From Cryptomeria japonica (Eukaryota > Streptophyta > Pinopsida > Cupressales > Cupressaceae): a DNA stretch of 64,000 bases. Below the pieces are notes generated by a model that was not told the DNA's origin, searched no databases, and saw nothing but the letters and a program-made list of their open reading frames with translations. Positions 48,502-59,349 of this stretch are shown here, in pieces (positions within the stretch are counted from its first letter, which is position 1; every line of letters starts with the position of its first letter). The position numbers were made by a program, and so were the translations under genes. The DNA is taken from the NCBI RefSeq assembly GCF_030272615.1, contig NC_081406.1:113055783-113119782 (forward strand), read 5' to 3'.

Positions 48502-50008
48502 TATTAGCATATGTGTAGAGATTGATGACATGATGATATTGTATGTTGTCATTGATGTCAATATGTTGAAGTATGAACCGGTATATTGTAGTAAACAAAT
48601 CGACAAGAGAACCAGTATGATGTTGTGAACCGGTATATGTGAAAAAGTGAAGCGGTATGTTTGTTCAAGGTGAACCAGTATGTTGGAATGAGAACCGGTA
48701 TATGGGACGTTTTGTATCAAGGTTTCATTTGGCATGACTACCAGTTGGTAGTCTCAGCTTCAAGGTTTCTGGTTGATGCAATCCAAGCTTGTGTGATTTA
48801 ACTGATGACATCTTGTGATGAGTTAGCATTGTAATGAAGGCCAGATAGTGTTGCCATGTCAGCCTTGTGTGCATGAAGGACTTCCTTGAGGATCTTGCAT
48901 GGAGATTGATCCTATCTACCTCAGGAATGTGCGAAGTCTCTGTAAACGGTGGAGAACGCATGATGGGTTATTGGCTTCCTGAAGCGGCAAAGAATGAATG
49001 TTGGAGAACATCTTGAGATCTGTTCAAGACTATTGTATTCAATACAGTGTAATTAACTGTTTGGATTGAACCGACTGAATTGTTAAACCTAAATGTTTAG
49101 GGTTTAGGGTTTATGCTATTGACCTATCTGTTTTGTGTAAGGTTGATGATGTTTTTCATTTTGAAGTTGTTGGCAAATGGTATGTGTGTATCCCAGTGAG
49201 TGATACTTGATTCTTTCCAGATCAGAGAAGTGTGTTGATACCTGTAGAGTGTGATTGCAGAAGAAAAGGAGCTAAAGAGGATCTACCTTGGCATTGAGTG
49301 CTGTTATCAGATCAATGTATTACCTGTTGACTTCTAACCATTTCAGCAATTGGAAAATCCCTTAATTAGGTAGCTTTAAGAGGCTTTTGTGTAAATTCTT
49401 TAACATGGTGACTCAATTCAATGAGTTCTTCAAATCCTCTTGCGAGGTAACCTTTAATAGGGTTCTAAAATTTAATTGGGTATTTAGCCATCCCTTAACT
49501 ATGTGATCCCTAGCAGGATTGGTTCCTAGCAGAACCTATTGTAAAAGTCTTTAACCGGACAAGGCTCCTAATAGAGTGGACTTCAAAAGAGTTCAAAGAA
49601 CAACTTGTGGGTATTCATCCCTATCATGGTTTTTCCCAGTTGGGTTTCCATGTGAAAAATCAATGTGTCATGTGTGATGCTTTTCATGTGATGGTTTAAT
49701 ATGTTATTTCAAGTGGTAATGCATGTTGAACCAGTAGTCTTTACATTTTTTATGTATTACCTGTTTATGCATATAAGTGAAGTGGAAAGGAGATGTTAGG
49801 TGTGGTGAAGATCTAAGTGATAACCGGTTTATACTTGTCACAATCATTCTTGGTTTTGTCAGTAGTACTCTATTTTGGATCGGTGTTATTGTTTACCAGT
49901 TAAGTGTAGTCTTTGAAGTCAAACTAGTTAAGGGAAATTTTTTGTCTGTACTGATTCACTCCACCTCTCAGTACTGGTTTGGTACTAACTGTTCATCATT
50001 ATTCATCA
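48502..50008 (+). repeat. 5' LTR of element C
   Basis: 1507 bp, from tattagcatatgtg (TGTTGG start mutated) to ttattcatca. Five ACCGGTAT-like repeats lie at about 48575-48705. It contains a degenerate array of cctttaacagggt-like units at about 49355-49575 and the core gtgggtattcatccc near 49612. Confidence 0.9.
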
Positions 50009-50010
50009 AT

Positions 50011-50022
50011 TGGTATCAAACC
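50011..50022 (+). other. Primer-binding site of element C (degenerate)
   Basis: tggtatcaaacc: the expected agagc reads aaacc, possibly by G-to-A change. Confidence 0.7.
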
Positions 50023-50079
50023 ATCTTCTAGGTCCTTTGTGTTGTAATCTTAACTGCTTGGGGAAAAGATCCTACTCTA

Positions 50080-53000
50080 ATGATGAAGAGGTAAGGTCCA
50101 AAGTTCAACAAAGATAAGTTTAAAATATGGAAGGATAGAATGAAGATATACATGAGAAGTATGGGTACTTAGCACTGGAACTATGTTGAGAATTCTTATG
50201 TTATTCCTACCCGTACTCTCATCGATGATCAAAGAAGAGAGATTCAGGAGATTGGGCAAGTTAGGGAAGCTCTAATCAGTAGTCTATTTGACATTAAGTT
50301 TATTGATGTTTAGGATAAGGACAATCCCAAAGAAGTATGGGATACTCTGGATAATATCTATGGCGGTGATGAGCATGTGAAACAAGCTAAGGAAGAGAAC
50401 CTTAGGGGAAATTTTGAAGACATGCAGATGGTTGAAGGAGAGACCATTCAACAATATGGAATAAGAATCAAAATTGTTGTTGGAGACATCAAGAGTGCTG
50501 GAGGTAAAATTGAGGATTCCACTATTGTTAGCAAAGTCTTGAGATCCTTGTTACCAATCTTTGCAATAAGGGTTGCTGCTATTCAGGAGTTGAGGTCTAT
50601 AGACAAGACAAAGGTATCCCTAGACTCCATCATTGCTAATTTGATAGCTTATGAGCTAAATAATTATGATGGCAGTATTCAAAAGACTGAATCAGCCTTT
50701 AGAGCATCTACTGCACCATCTAGAAAGGGTAAAAAAGCTAGTACCAGTTGTGAACCAAGACAAAGCAAAGAAATGGATGATGAGGAGATCCTGATGGAAT
50801 TTGAAGCTCTTCTTGCCAAGATACTTCCTAAGGGAACTAGTTAATACAAAGGTAAGCTCCCTTTTAAGTGATTTTCTTGTAATAGGATAGCACACATTGC
50901 TGTAAACTATCCTAATGGAGATAATAAGGACAAATCGGAGAAGTTAAAGAAGTTCAAAGGAGGAAACAAGAGAAATTGTTTTGTAGCAGTTGATGAAGGT
51001 GTCACTGATGAGGAATTAGAAGATGAAGAAAGTGAAGACATTGTGTTTGTAGCAGTTGAGGAATATGTGTTCGACAAGAAATCTCTTGTCTCCCGCTTTG
51101 ATAATTCCAATGAGTGGATTATTGATAGTGGCTATTCTCACCACATGACTAGTGACCAGAGTAAGTTTCTATCTCTGGAAGAGTATGATGGTCGTGTGGT
51201 CTGATTTGGTAATAATGCACCATGTATGGTAAAAGGCAGAGGGTCCATCTCTCTGAATGGAAAAAGCAGTGCTAATAATGTGTATTGGGTAGAAGGTCTC
51301 AGAAACAATCTTTTGAGTGTTGCCCAGCTGAATAATAATGGACTCACTTTGGAATTTAGAGATGGAGTGTGCAAAATAAAAGGAAAGAGTGGTTAACTAA
51401 TGGCCACTGGTATGCAGACCAGAGGTAACTTATTTTAGCTAAATACAAATAGCAGTACATGTCTAATGGCTAAGTTTGATGATAGCTGGATATGGCATAA
51501 GAGACACTGCCATGTAAACTTTGATAACATTGTGAAGGCCAGTAAGATCAAGGTAGTTAGAGGATTGGATGTGTTGTGCAAACTGAAGAATCCTTTGTGC
51601 AGAGAGTGTCAACTGAGGAAAATGTCTTCCTCAACCTTCAAAGGTAAATCTTTCACTGCAGACAATTTACTTGATCTTGTGCATACTGATTTGTGTGGTC
51701 CTATGAAAACTAGGAGTATACAGGGGGATAGGTATTTTATGATTCTTTCTGATGATTTCTCTAGAATGATGTGGGTCACATTCTTGAAAGACAAGTTTGA
51801 AGGTTTTGGAAAATTCAAAGCCTTCATAGCACTGGTTGAAAAATAAAGCGGTAAAGGGATTGCTTGCCTAAGAACTGATCAAGGAGGATAATTCACTTCC
51901 GGTTAATTCAACAAGTATTGTGAAGAGAGCGACATCAAGAGGCAACTGTCTACCCCCTGAACTCCATAGTAGAATGGCCTAGCAGAGAGGAACAACTGGA
52001 CTATAGTTGAAGCAGCCAAAACTATGTTGATCCAAGGGAATGTTGCTCACACTTTCTGGAGAGAAGCGGTGAGAATTACAGTCTACACAATGAACCGGGT
52101 ACTCATCAAGAAAGTTAAAGATAAAACACCTTATGAGTATTGGACCGGTAAGACTCCTATAGTAAGCTACTTCAGAGTGTTTGGTAGCAAATGTTATATC
52201 AAGAGGAGTGAACATCAGAGCAAGTTTGATGCAAAATGTGATGAGGGAGTATTCCTAGGGTATTCCACAAAGAGCAAAGCTCTCAAACATTTCAACAATA
52301 GGACTCAAAGAATTGTTGAAAGTATTAATGTTAGAATTGATGAAACCTCTGAGAAACTTGAGGAAACCAGCAATGAGCAAGTAGGAGATGAACCGGTAGT
52401 AACCTTCTGGGAACCAGTTGCAAAACAACCTAGGACTAGTAGCAGTGCTTCTACACTGGTAGATGCCGATGCTGATGAAGATGAGGATGAAGAAGAAAAG
52501 CAAGAGGAAACAACTAAGATCATTCCTAGGTATGTAAAGTTGAATCATGATCCAAAGAAAATCATAGGAGACAAGGATGCAAGAATTCTTACAAGAAGAA
52601 AGGTCAGAGAAAATTCTTGCATGATCTCTAAATTTGAGCCTAAAACATTTAAAGAGGCACATAAAGATGAAGACTAGATCAAGGAAATAGAAGAGGAACT
52701 TGACCAGATAGAAAATAATGGTACATGGTCTTTGATACCCAGACCTGAGCATAAAAATGTCATAGGCACTAAATGGATTTTTAGAAATAAGCTGAATGAA
52801 GATAACACGATGGTAAGAAACAAAGCCAAATCGGTGTGTAAAGGATATACTCAAGAAGAAGGAGAAGACTATGAAGAAACCTTTGCTCCAGTAGCTAGAT
52901 TGGAAAGAGTTCATATGCTTCTTGCATATGCAGCTTTCAAGGGATTCAAAGTATATCAAATGGATGTAAAATCTACATTCCTGAATGTTATACTTGAAGA

Positions 53001-54171
53001 GGAGGTGTATATAGAGAAACCAGAGGGGTTTTCCCTATCAGAAGATAGTGACATGGTGTGTAGGCTACATAAAGCCCTATATGGATTGAAGCAGGCACCT
53101 AGAGCATGGTATGAATGCTTACACTCCCATCTTGTGAAGATTGGATTTGAAAGAACAAGTGAAGATAGCAATATCTACTTAAAATCAGAAGGAGATCAGA
53201 TTCTAATCTATGAAGTATTTGTTGATGACATAATTTTTGGTGGAGATGACAAGATGACTCATGATTTTGCAGATGAGATGAAGAAGGAATTTGAGATGTC
53301 ACTTATAAGAGAGATTAAGTTCTTCATTGGACTACATTTTCAACAAATGAAAGATGGAATCTTTATCACTTAGTCCAAGTATCTCAAAGAGGTGTTGAAA
53401 ACCTTTGGCATGGAAGATAGCAAAATGGTTGGTACACCGATGGTGACCAGTTGTAAACTATCAAAAGAGGATGACTTAGTGTTGGTGAATGAGAAGGAAT
53501 ACTGATCAATGATTGGTAAGTTGCACTATGTAGTACACAGCAGACCAAAAATTACACATGCAGTAGGCATTACTGCATGGTTCCAAAAAAGTCCAAGAGA
53601 ATACCACTTGGTAGCAGTTAGGTGGATTGTTAGATATCTGAAGGGAACTATTGACTATGGATTATGGTATCCATACAGTAATGATTTCAACCTGAAAGTG
53701 TTTATAGATGTTGATTGGGCTGGTAATGTGGAAGACCGAAAAAGCACAACCGGTGGTGTATTCTTTCTTGGTGGTAGACTGGTCTCATAGATGAGTAAGA
53801 AGTAGAGTTATATCTCTTAGTCTACTGTAGAAGTGGAATATGTTGCAGCATTTATGAACTACACCCAGATAATTTGGATGAAGTATGTATTAAGTGGATT
53901 CAAAGTTCCTGTATCTAAATCGGTAAGAATATTTTGTGACAACACAAGTGCAATCAACATTTCCAAGAATCTGGTTTTACATGATAGAACCAAGCACTTC
54001 GAGCTCAAGTATCATTTCTTGAGGGAAAAGGTTTAGAACAAAGAGGTTGTACTAGAACATGTCTCCAGTAAGGAGTAATTAGTAGACATATTCACCAAGC
54101 CTCTACCGAAGGCTACATTTATCTATTTGAGAGGTGAATTAGGGGTGCTGCCCCTTCAAGAGGTGAACTAA
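50080..54171 (+). pseudogene. Element C gag-pol polyprotein, one phase, many stops
   Basis: From the ATG at 50080 to TAA at 54169 all coding segments share one reading phase over about 1,364 codons, with about 22 internal stops. Gag covers 50080-50865 (NKDKFKIWKDRMKIYM, SKVLRSLLP), with a knuckle remnant near 50870. Protease has NEWIIDSGYSHHM (51124). The integrase zinc region is WHKRHCHVNF ... CRECQLRK, and the core has LVHTDLCGP, LRTDQGG and LAERNNWT. RT shows [34 protein letters not shown] and FVDDIIFGG (53221). RNase H shows DVDWAGN, EDRKSTTGG and FCDNTSA. The stops mostly replace expected Gln, Arg (CGA) or Trp. An acidic insert (DADADEDEDEEEKQ) lies between integrase and RT. Confidence 0.92.
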
Positions 54172-54250
54172 AGGTGTGTGCTCCACATTAGTCAGGTATT
54201 GCATTGATAAATCTTTTTCGGGATTGGGATGTTGAAGGATGCTACTCCTT

Positions 54251-54415
54251 AGGGGGAGAAGCATAGTGGACATAGTTGTTTGTGCCTCCACTTTGGCATT
54301 GTTATCAAAGGGGGACAAGATGTGAAGCAGAGAAGATATCTGTAGTATTGGGGAGAAGAAGATGCGAAGCAGATAGATATATTTGTATATTTCCATCAAT
54401 GCCAAAGGGGGAGAT
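54251..54415 (+). other. Multiple polypurine tracts upstream of element C 3' LTR
   Basis: agggggagaa at 54251, aaagggggaca at 54307 and the terminal aaagggggagat at 54404-54415, directly before tgttgg. Confidence 0.75.
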
Positions 54416-55904
54416 TGTTGGCATATGTGTAGAGCTTGATGGCATGATGATATTGTATGTTGTCATTGATGTCAATATGTTGAAATATGAACTGATATAT
54501 TGTAGTAAGCAAACCAGTAAGAGAACCAGTATATGTGAAAAAGTGAAGAGGTATGTTTGTTCAAGGTGAACTGGTATGTTGGAATGAGAACCGGTAAATG
54601 GGAAGTTTTGTATCAGGGTTTCATTTGGCATGATTACCGGTTGGTAGTCTCAGCTTCACTGTTTCCAGTTGATGCAATCCAAGCTTGTGTGATTTAACTA
54701 ATGACATCTTGTGATGAGTTAGAATTGTAACAAAGGCCAGATAGTGTTTCCACGTTAGCCCTGTGCGCATGAAGGATTTACTTGAGGATCTTGCATGGAG
54801 ATTGATCCTATCTACCTCGGGAATGTGCAAAGTCTCTGTAAACGGTGGAGAACGCATGATGGGTTATCAACTTCCTGAAGTGACAAAGAATGAACATTGG
54901 AGAACCCCTTGAGATTTGTTCAAGATTGTTATATTCAAAGCAGTGTGATTAACAGTTTGGATTGAACCGATTGAATTGTTAAACCTAAATGTTTAGGGTT
55001 TAGAGTTTATGCTACTGACCTATCTGTTTCCTATAAGGTTGATGATGTTTTTCATTTTGAAGTTGTTGGCAAATGGTATGTGTGTATCCTAGTGAGTGAT
55101 ACTTGATTCTTGCTAGATCGAAGAAGTGTTTTGATACCTATAGAGTGTGATTACAGAAGAAAAGGAGCTAAAGAGGATTTGCCTTGGCATTGAGTGTTGT
55201 TATCAAATCACCATATTACCTGTTGATTTCTAACCATTTCAACAATTGGAAAATCCCTTAACTGGGTAGCTTTAATAGGATTTGGTGTAAATCCTTTAAC
55301 AGGGTGACTCAATTCAATGAGTTCTTCAAATCCTCTTGTGAGGTAACCTTTAACAGGGTTCTAACCTTTAACCGGGTATTTAGCCATCTGTTAACTAGGT
55401 GATCCCTAGCAGGATTAGTTCCTAGTAGAACCTATTGTAAAAGTCTTTAACCAAACAAGGCTCCTCATAGAGCGGACTTCAAAAGAGTTCAAATAACAAC
55501 TTGTGGGTATTCATCCCCACCATGGTTTTTCCCAGTTGGGTTTCCACGTGAAAAATTAATGTTTCATGTGTGATGCTTTTCATGTGATGCTTTAATATTT
55601 TTTGTCAAGTGGTAATGCATGCTGAACCAGTAGTCTTTACATTTCTGATGTATTACCTATTTATGCATATGAGTGAAGTGGAAAGGATATGTTAGGTGTG
55701 GTGAAGATCTAAGTGATAACCAGTTTATACTTGTCACAGTCATTCTTGGTTTTTCTGGTAGTACTCTGTTTTGGATCGGTATTACTGTTTACCAGTTAAG
55801 TGCAGTCTTTGAAGTCAAACTGGTTCAGGGAAAGTTTTTGTCTATACTGATTCACCCCCCCTCTCAGTACCAGTTTGGTACTAACTGTTCATCATTATTC
55901 ATTA
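54416..55904 (+). repeat. 3' LTR of element C
   Basis: 1489 bp, from tgttggcatatgtg to ttattcatta, followed by ataac. ACCGGT-type repeats lie at about 54488-54600. Confidence 0.92.
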
Positions 55905-57658
55905 ATAACACTGACACTCAATCAAATGTGGAAATTAAAGAGGTTAGAAGAAGTGGAAGAAACATAGCTCCAATAGTTGACAAATTGGTCCATGGGATCA
56001 AACAATTTGGAGGTCTGTCTAGTGTTGGGAGAACATATTCCCTCTGTCATGAAGAAGACAAAAGAAGAATTGAGGAAGCCTTGATCTAGAACTTGCACAA
56101 GTTTTGTAGAACTCCCAGCGAATTGTATGGAATAATTCCATCAGATTTGCAAGATCAAATTGAAGGGAGATGGAAAATAGCTCTAGCCATTGAGAAAGAG
56201 CACATGATAAAAACACTCATGGAAGTGCAACATGATTTAGATCTTGATAAAGCTTCACTAGTTGTTGAAGAATGTATTTAACATTTTAAGATAAGAAATA
56301 GAATAGGGAGAGTGGCTATAGATGAAGTTGAAGCAGTACATGAAGAAAGTAATGCCTTGTGGAAAACAATCATGAATCAGCAAAAGGAAGCTGAAGAAGA
56401 AATAGAAAAGGGAACAAAACAGGACCAAGGTGCAACTACCCTTGACAAAGGGAAAGGTAAAGACAAAGAATCTACTAAAGGTTTTGATGTTTTCTTAGTT
56501 GAGGACATCATAGGAAATGTTGTGTCAGACATTCCCAATCTGACAATGGATGTCAAGCAACCAGTTCATACTACACCGATGAAGGAAGTTGATCAAACTA
56601 AGCATCTCAATAAAAATGAGGTGACAATTGAAGACATTCCTTATGAATATATACCTCACCTAACTTTAGTGACAACAAATCCTATTCTATCAGAAAAGGG
56701 AAAAGAGGAAGAGAAGAAAGTAGAAGATAAGAAAGCAGTGATGGATACTCCTCCAGCAAAGAGGAAGTTAGACTTAGAAAAGGAAAGTGAAAAGAAGAAA
56801 GTAAAAGTCACCACTACAACCAGTTCTGAGGTTGAGACTATAGAAAAGGATGATGAAATAGAGGAGGAAGAAGAGGAAGAATCGGTCATTGATATAAAGA
56901 AAATGACTCCCAAGCAATTGATGAAAGTCTCAGAAAAACTGAAAATTCAAGCTGAAAAGGCTAAATTGAGAGCATGCAAAAAGAAGGCAAGAATTCTCAA
57001 TTCTACCAAGACAATTCTATTTGGCTTAATTCTTGATATTGTTGTTGATGACAATGCACCCATCATTGATCATTTGAGCACTCTTGTAGAAACAATTGGT
57101 TCAGAGACAACTGATTTGGAAAAGGTTGTAGTAAGACAATATGAATCAAAGAGAGGAGAAAAACTAATGAAAGAAATATCAGTTGGAAAAGTTCTCCTCT
57201 CCAACTGCAGAGAAGAGGAGTAAAATATACTACAGGAAGTTGGCCAATTATTGGTCAAATCTTCAAGTTTTACTGATTTAATCAGAGATCTAGCAGATAA
57301 AAGAACTCAGACTCAAAGAGAAATTGAAGATTTGATAGGCTCTTTTGATCCTCTTAACAACTCAACAACAATTTTTATTTGTAAGGTAAAACAACTCAAT
57401 CATGAAATCGAAAGGATAAAAGAAGAAGACAAACAAGGTTTTAGTTTGTTAGAGCTACAATGCTATCTGGTACCAATTATTGATTTCATGCAAATGAATG
57501 TTAAAAAAGCAGAACGTCTCATAAATGAGTGTGACTACAAAATAGTTGATGATATGGAGAATTTTGTTGCAGTTTTGCATGGACACTTCACCACCATGAA
57601 ATAGGTAAAGCCTTCATGGGAATCCTCTTTGACAACAGCTCAAGAAAAATTCAAATAA
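55905..57658 (+). pseudogene. Element E ORF2, C-terminal part (unknown function)
   Basis: It continues ORF2 after copia C in a single phase to a natural-looking TAA at 57656. Only four internal stops occur (56087, 56279, 57221 and 57603). Blocks seen are RRSGRNIAPIVDKL, YGIIPSDLQDQIEGRW, a long charged region (56312-56900) with KGKGKDKES and PPAKRKLDLEKESEKKK, a poly-acidic run (DDEIEEEEEEES), a helix-rich KLKIQAEKAKLRACKKKA, and a C-terminal domain LIRDLADKRTQTQREIEDL ... VAVLHGHF. The basic and acidic low-complexity linkers suggest a nuclear or nucleic-acid-associated protein; that is inference. Both halves total about 1,088 codons, close to D ORF2 (about 1,080). Confidence 0.72.
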
Positions 57659-57710
57659 TTGTTTTCTTTACTTTGATAAATTATTTTGTATAGTCTTTTC
57701 CATTGATGTC

Positions 57711-57819
57711 AAAAGGGGGAGTTTTGGAGATTTGTACATTATGAGTAACAGGGGTTAGAAATAGGGACTAGAACTAGCACATTTTTGTATTGTTTGCCAC
57801 CAATGCCAATGGGGGAGTT
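57711..57819 (+). other. Polypurine tracts of element E
   Basis: aaaaggggga at 57711-57720 and the terminal aatgggggagtt at 57808-57819, before LTR start tgttgg. Confidence 0.78.
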
Positions 57820-59077
57820 TGTTGGCATTTTGGTACATTTTGTATGACCGATGAATGAAATGGTTATCATTTTTGGCAACATCATCTTCTAAGTCTTCAT
57901 AGTTCATCAACAAAGAAGTAAAGGATAATCGGTAAAGAACAAGAGTTCTTATTCCTATCGACAGTGAGTAGATTGATATATAGAGGTTAATCGACTAAGA
58001 AGAGTATAGACCGGATAAGCAATATGTAGACAGGGTAAGCAGAGTGTAAACCGACTAAGCAGTGAGTACATCGACATATAGGAGGTCAACCGGCTAAGAA
58101 GTGAATAGATCGGTACACTGGAGGATAATCGGCTAAGTAGTTAATAGACCGATATACAGGAGGTTACCGGCTAGGAAGAATTTGATTGGTACATCGACAT
58201 AATAGGAGTTTGAAACCAACAAAATTGGAAACATTTAGTTAACATCTAGTTGAACCAACTGTCAACCGATGGACTTATCGGCATGAACGACTATCTTAAC
58301 CGATATTCCTGGAATCATTTCTAGAGAGTAATTTATGGAGCAGTAACAAAATTTTGAATTTGATGTTTTGGAGGGAAAGTTGGCATCAGAACCAAAGGCT
58401 AATATATTCACACGATTCATTCAAAGAAGGTTGTTGTTCATGTGAAAAGAGATCAGTGAAAGTGAACACAGGGGGAGTAGAAAAAAGTATAGCAGATACA
58501 GGTATGAATCTATGAAGCTGATACCTATCAGTTGAACATAGCATGGAAAGAGGATCTATGAGATAGAGGTAGTGTTATTAGAGAGATCATTCATCTTTGT
58601 TGCCTTTTAACAATTGAATCATTGTAAATCCCTTAACCAGTTCTTTATGTAAATCTCTTAGCAGAGTCACTTCAAATATGAAGTTATAAAATCCTCTAGC
58701 AAGGTGAACTTTAACAAGTTCTAAGGTATTCTTAACCGGATACCAGTCACTCCTAATAGGGTGATGTTATCAGAAAGAACAGATTGTAAGCTCTTAATAG
58801 GGCACTCTTTTTAACTACAGTAAAAGAGATTGTGGGTTATCCCCACCATGGTTTTCTCCCTCTAACTGAGGGTTTCCATGTATAATTAATTGTGTTATGT
58901 GATATTTATGTGTGTATGCAAATCTCTTTTCTATGATGTTATTTGCTTTCATGATTTACACAATGTTTAAGATAATGCAAAGGATAGTTGCAGACCAGTT
59001 AGTTTGATTGGTTGAATTATGAGTAAATTGCTTTAGATGACTCACCCCCCCTCTCAATCACCATTTAAATACTAACA
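57820..59077 (+). repeat. 3' LTR of element E
   Basis: 1258 bp and uninterrupted, from tgttggcattttgg to aaatactaaca. It is the reference copy for the dispersed 5' LTR pieces at 4982-5392, 21304-21318 and 37635-38470. The U3 repeat array lies at 57926-58190. Confidence 0.9.
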
Positions 59078-59082
59078 CGAAG
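59078..59082. repeat. Target-site duplication of element E (right)
   Basis: cgaag directly after the LTR end actaaca; partner of tgaag at 4977-4981. Confidence 0.75.
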
Positions 59083-59349
59083 AAGAGGTCTATCAACAAG
59101 GTCACCTTCCATAAGAGTGTCAAGAAATAATTGGTAAAAGTCTAGGGGTAATCATTCCCCTTGTTTGTTAAGCTCTACCAGGAATCCACTTGGATTAGTT
59201 TTGACCAACTTTTCAAACATTTCATGGTTGTAAGGATCTTCCAAAAAGGTTTTCAACCATGGAGAGTGTTTTGGTTGGTTAACATAGTTTGTGTCGAATT
59301 TGGCATTATGGTCAACCTAAATATTGGGGTTGGGCAACTCAGTGACCAT
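59083..59349 (-). pseudogene. Element A gag, N-terminal part
   Basis: On the minus strand from an ATG (first base 59349) it reads MVTELPNPN, then FDTNYVNQPKHSPWLKTFL, MFEKLVKTNPSGFLVELN and LDTLMEGDLVDRP. This composition fits the N-terminal side of a plant gypsy gag. Two in-frame stops are present. Its frame continues exactly into the proline-rich segment at 4976 once E and one duplication are removed, which confirms that A is E's insertion target. The true start may lie upstream, since the frame stays open for some codons before the ATG. Confidence 0.65.

Larger units (their letters stand above)
48502..55904 (+). mobile_element. Element C: Ty1/copia retrotransposon, inactive full-length copy
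   Basis: This 7.4 kb element has LTRs at 48502-50008 and 54416-55904 and perfect duplications ataac (48497-48501 and 55905-55909). It has a degenerate initiator-Met PBS, an unbroken-phase gag-pol and three PPT-like tracts. It is inserted in ORF2 of element E in the same orientation. A solo LTR of the same family lies antisense at 9330-10721. Confidence 0.92.
4982..59077 (+). mobile_element. Element E: non-autonomous copia-like LTR retrotransposon, host of four nested insertions
   Basis: The 5' LTR starts tattggaattttgg at 4982 and the 3' LTR ends actaaca at 59077. The flanking target duplications are tgaag (4977-4981) and cgaag (59078-59082). E lies antisense inside gag of gypsy A, and A's frame is restored when E is removed. 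E's own sequence survives in six blocks: 4982-5392, 21304-21318, 37635-38842, 45510-48501, 55905-57819 and the 3' LTR. It has an initiator-Met PBS at 38473, ORF1, ORF2 and a polypurine tract at 57808-57819. No protease, integrase or reverse transcriptase is visible in these blocks, so mobility must have depended on other elements. F, D, G and C inserted into it later. Confidence 0.88.

Noticed and set aside
49089-49113. Telomere-like tttagggtttaggg
   Set aside because: Only about two units, in the LTR of C, with decayed versions in its partner and solo LTR; part of the LTR, not an interstitial telomere.
52255-52959. 234-codon minus-strand ORF within element C
   Set aside because: It lies opposite well-supported RT/integrase coding sequence in C; a long antisense frame arises from the codon pattern.
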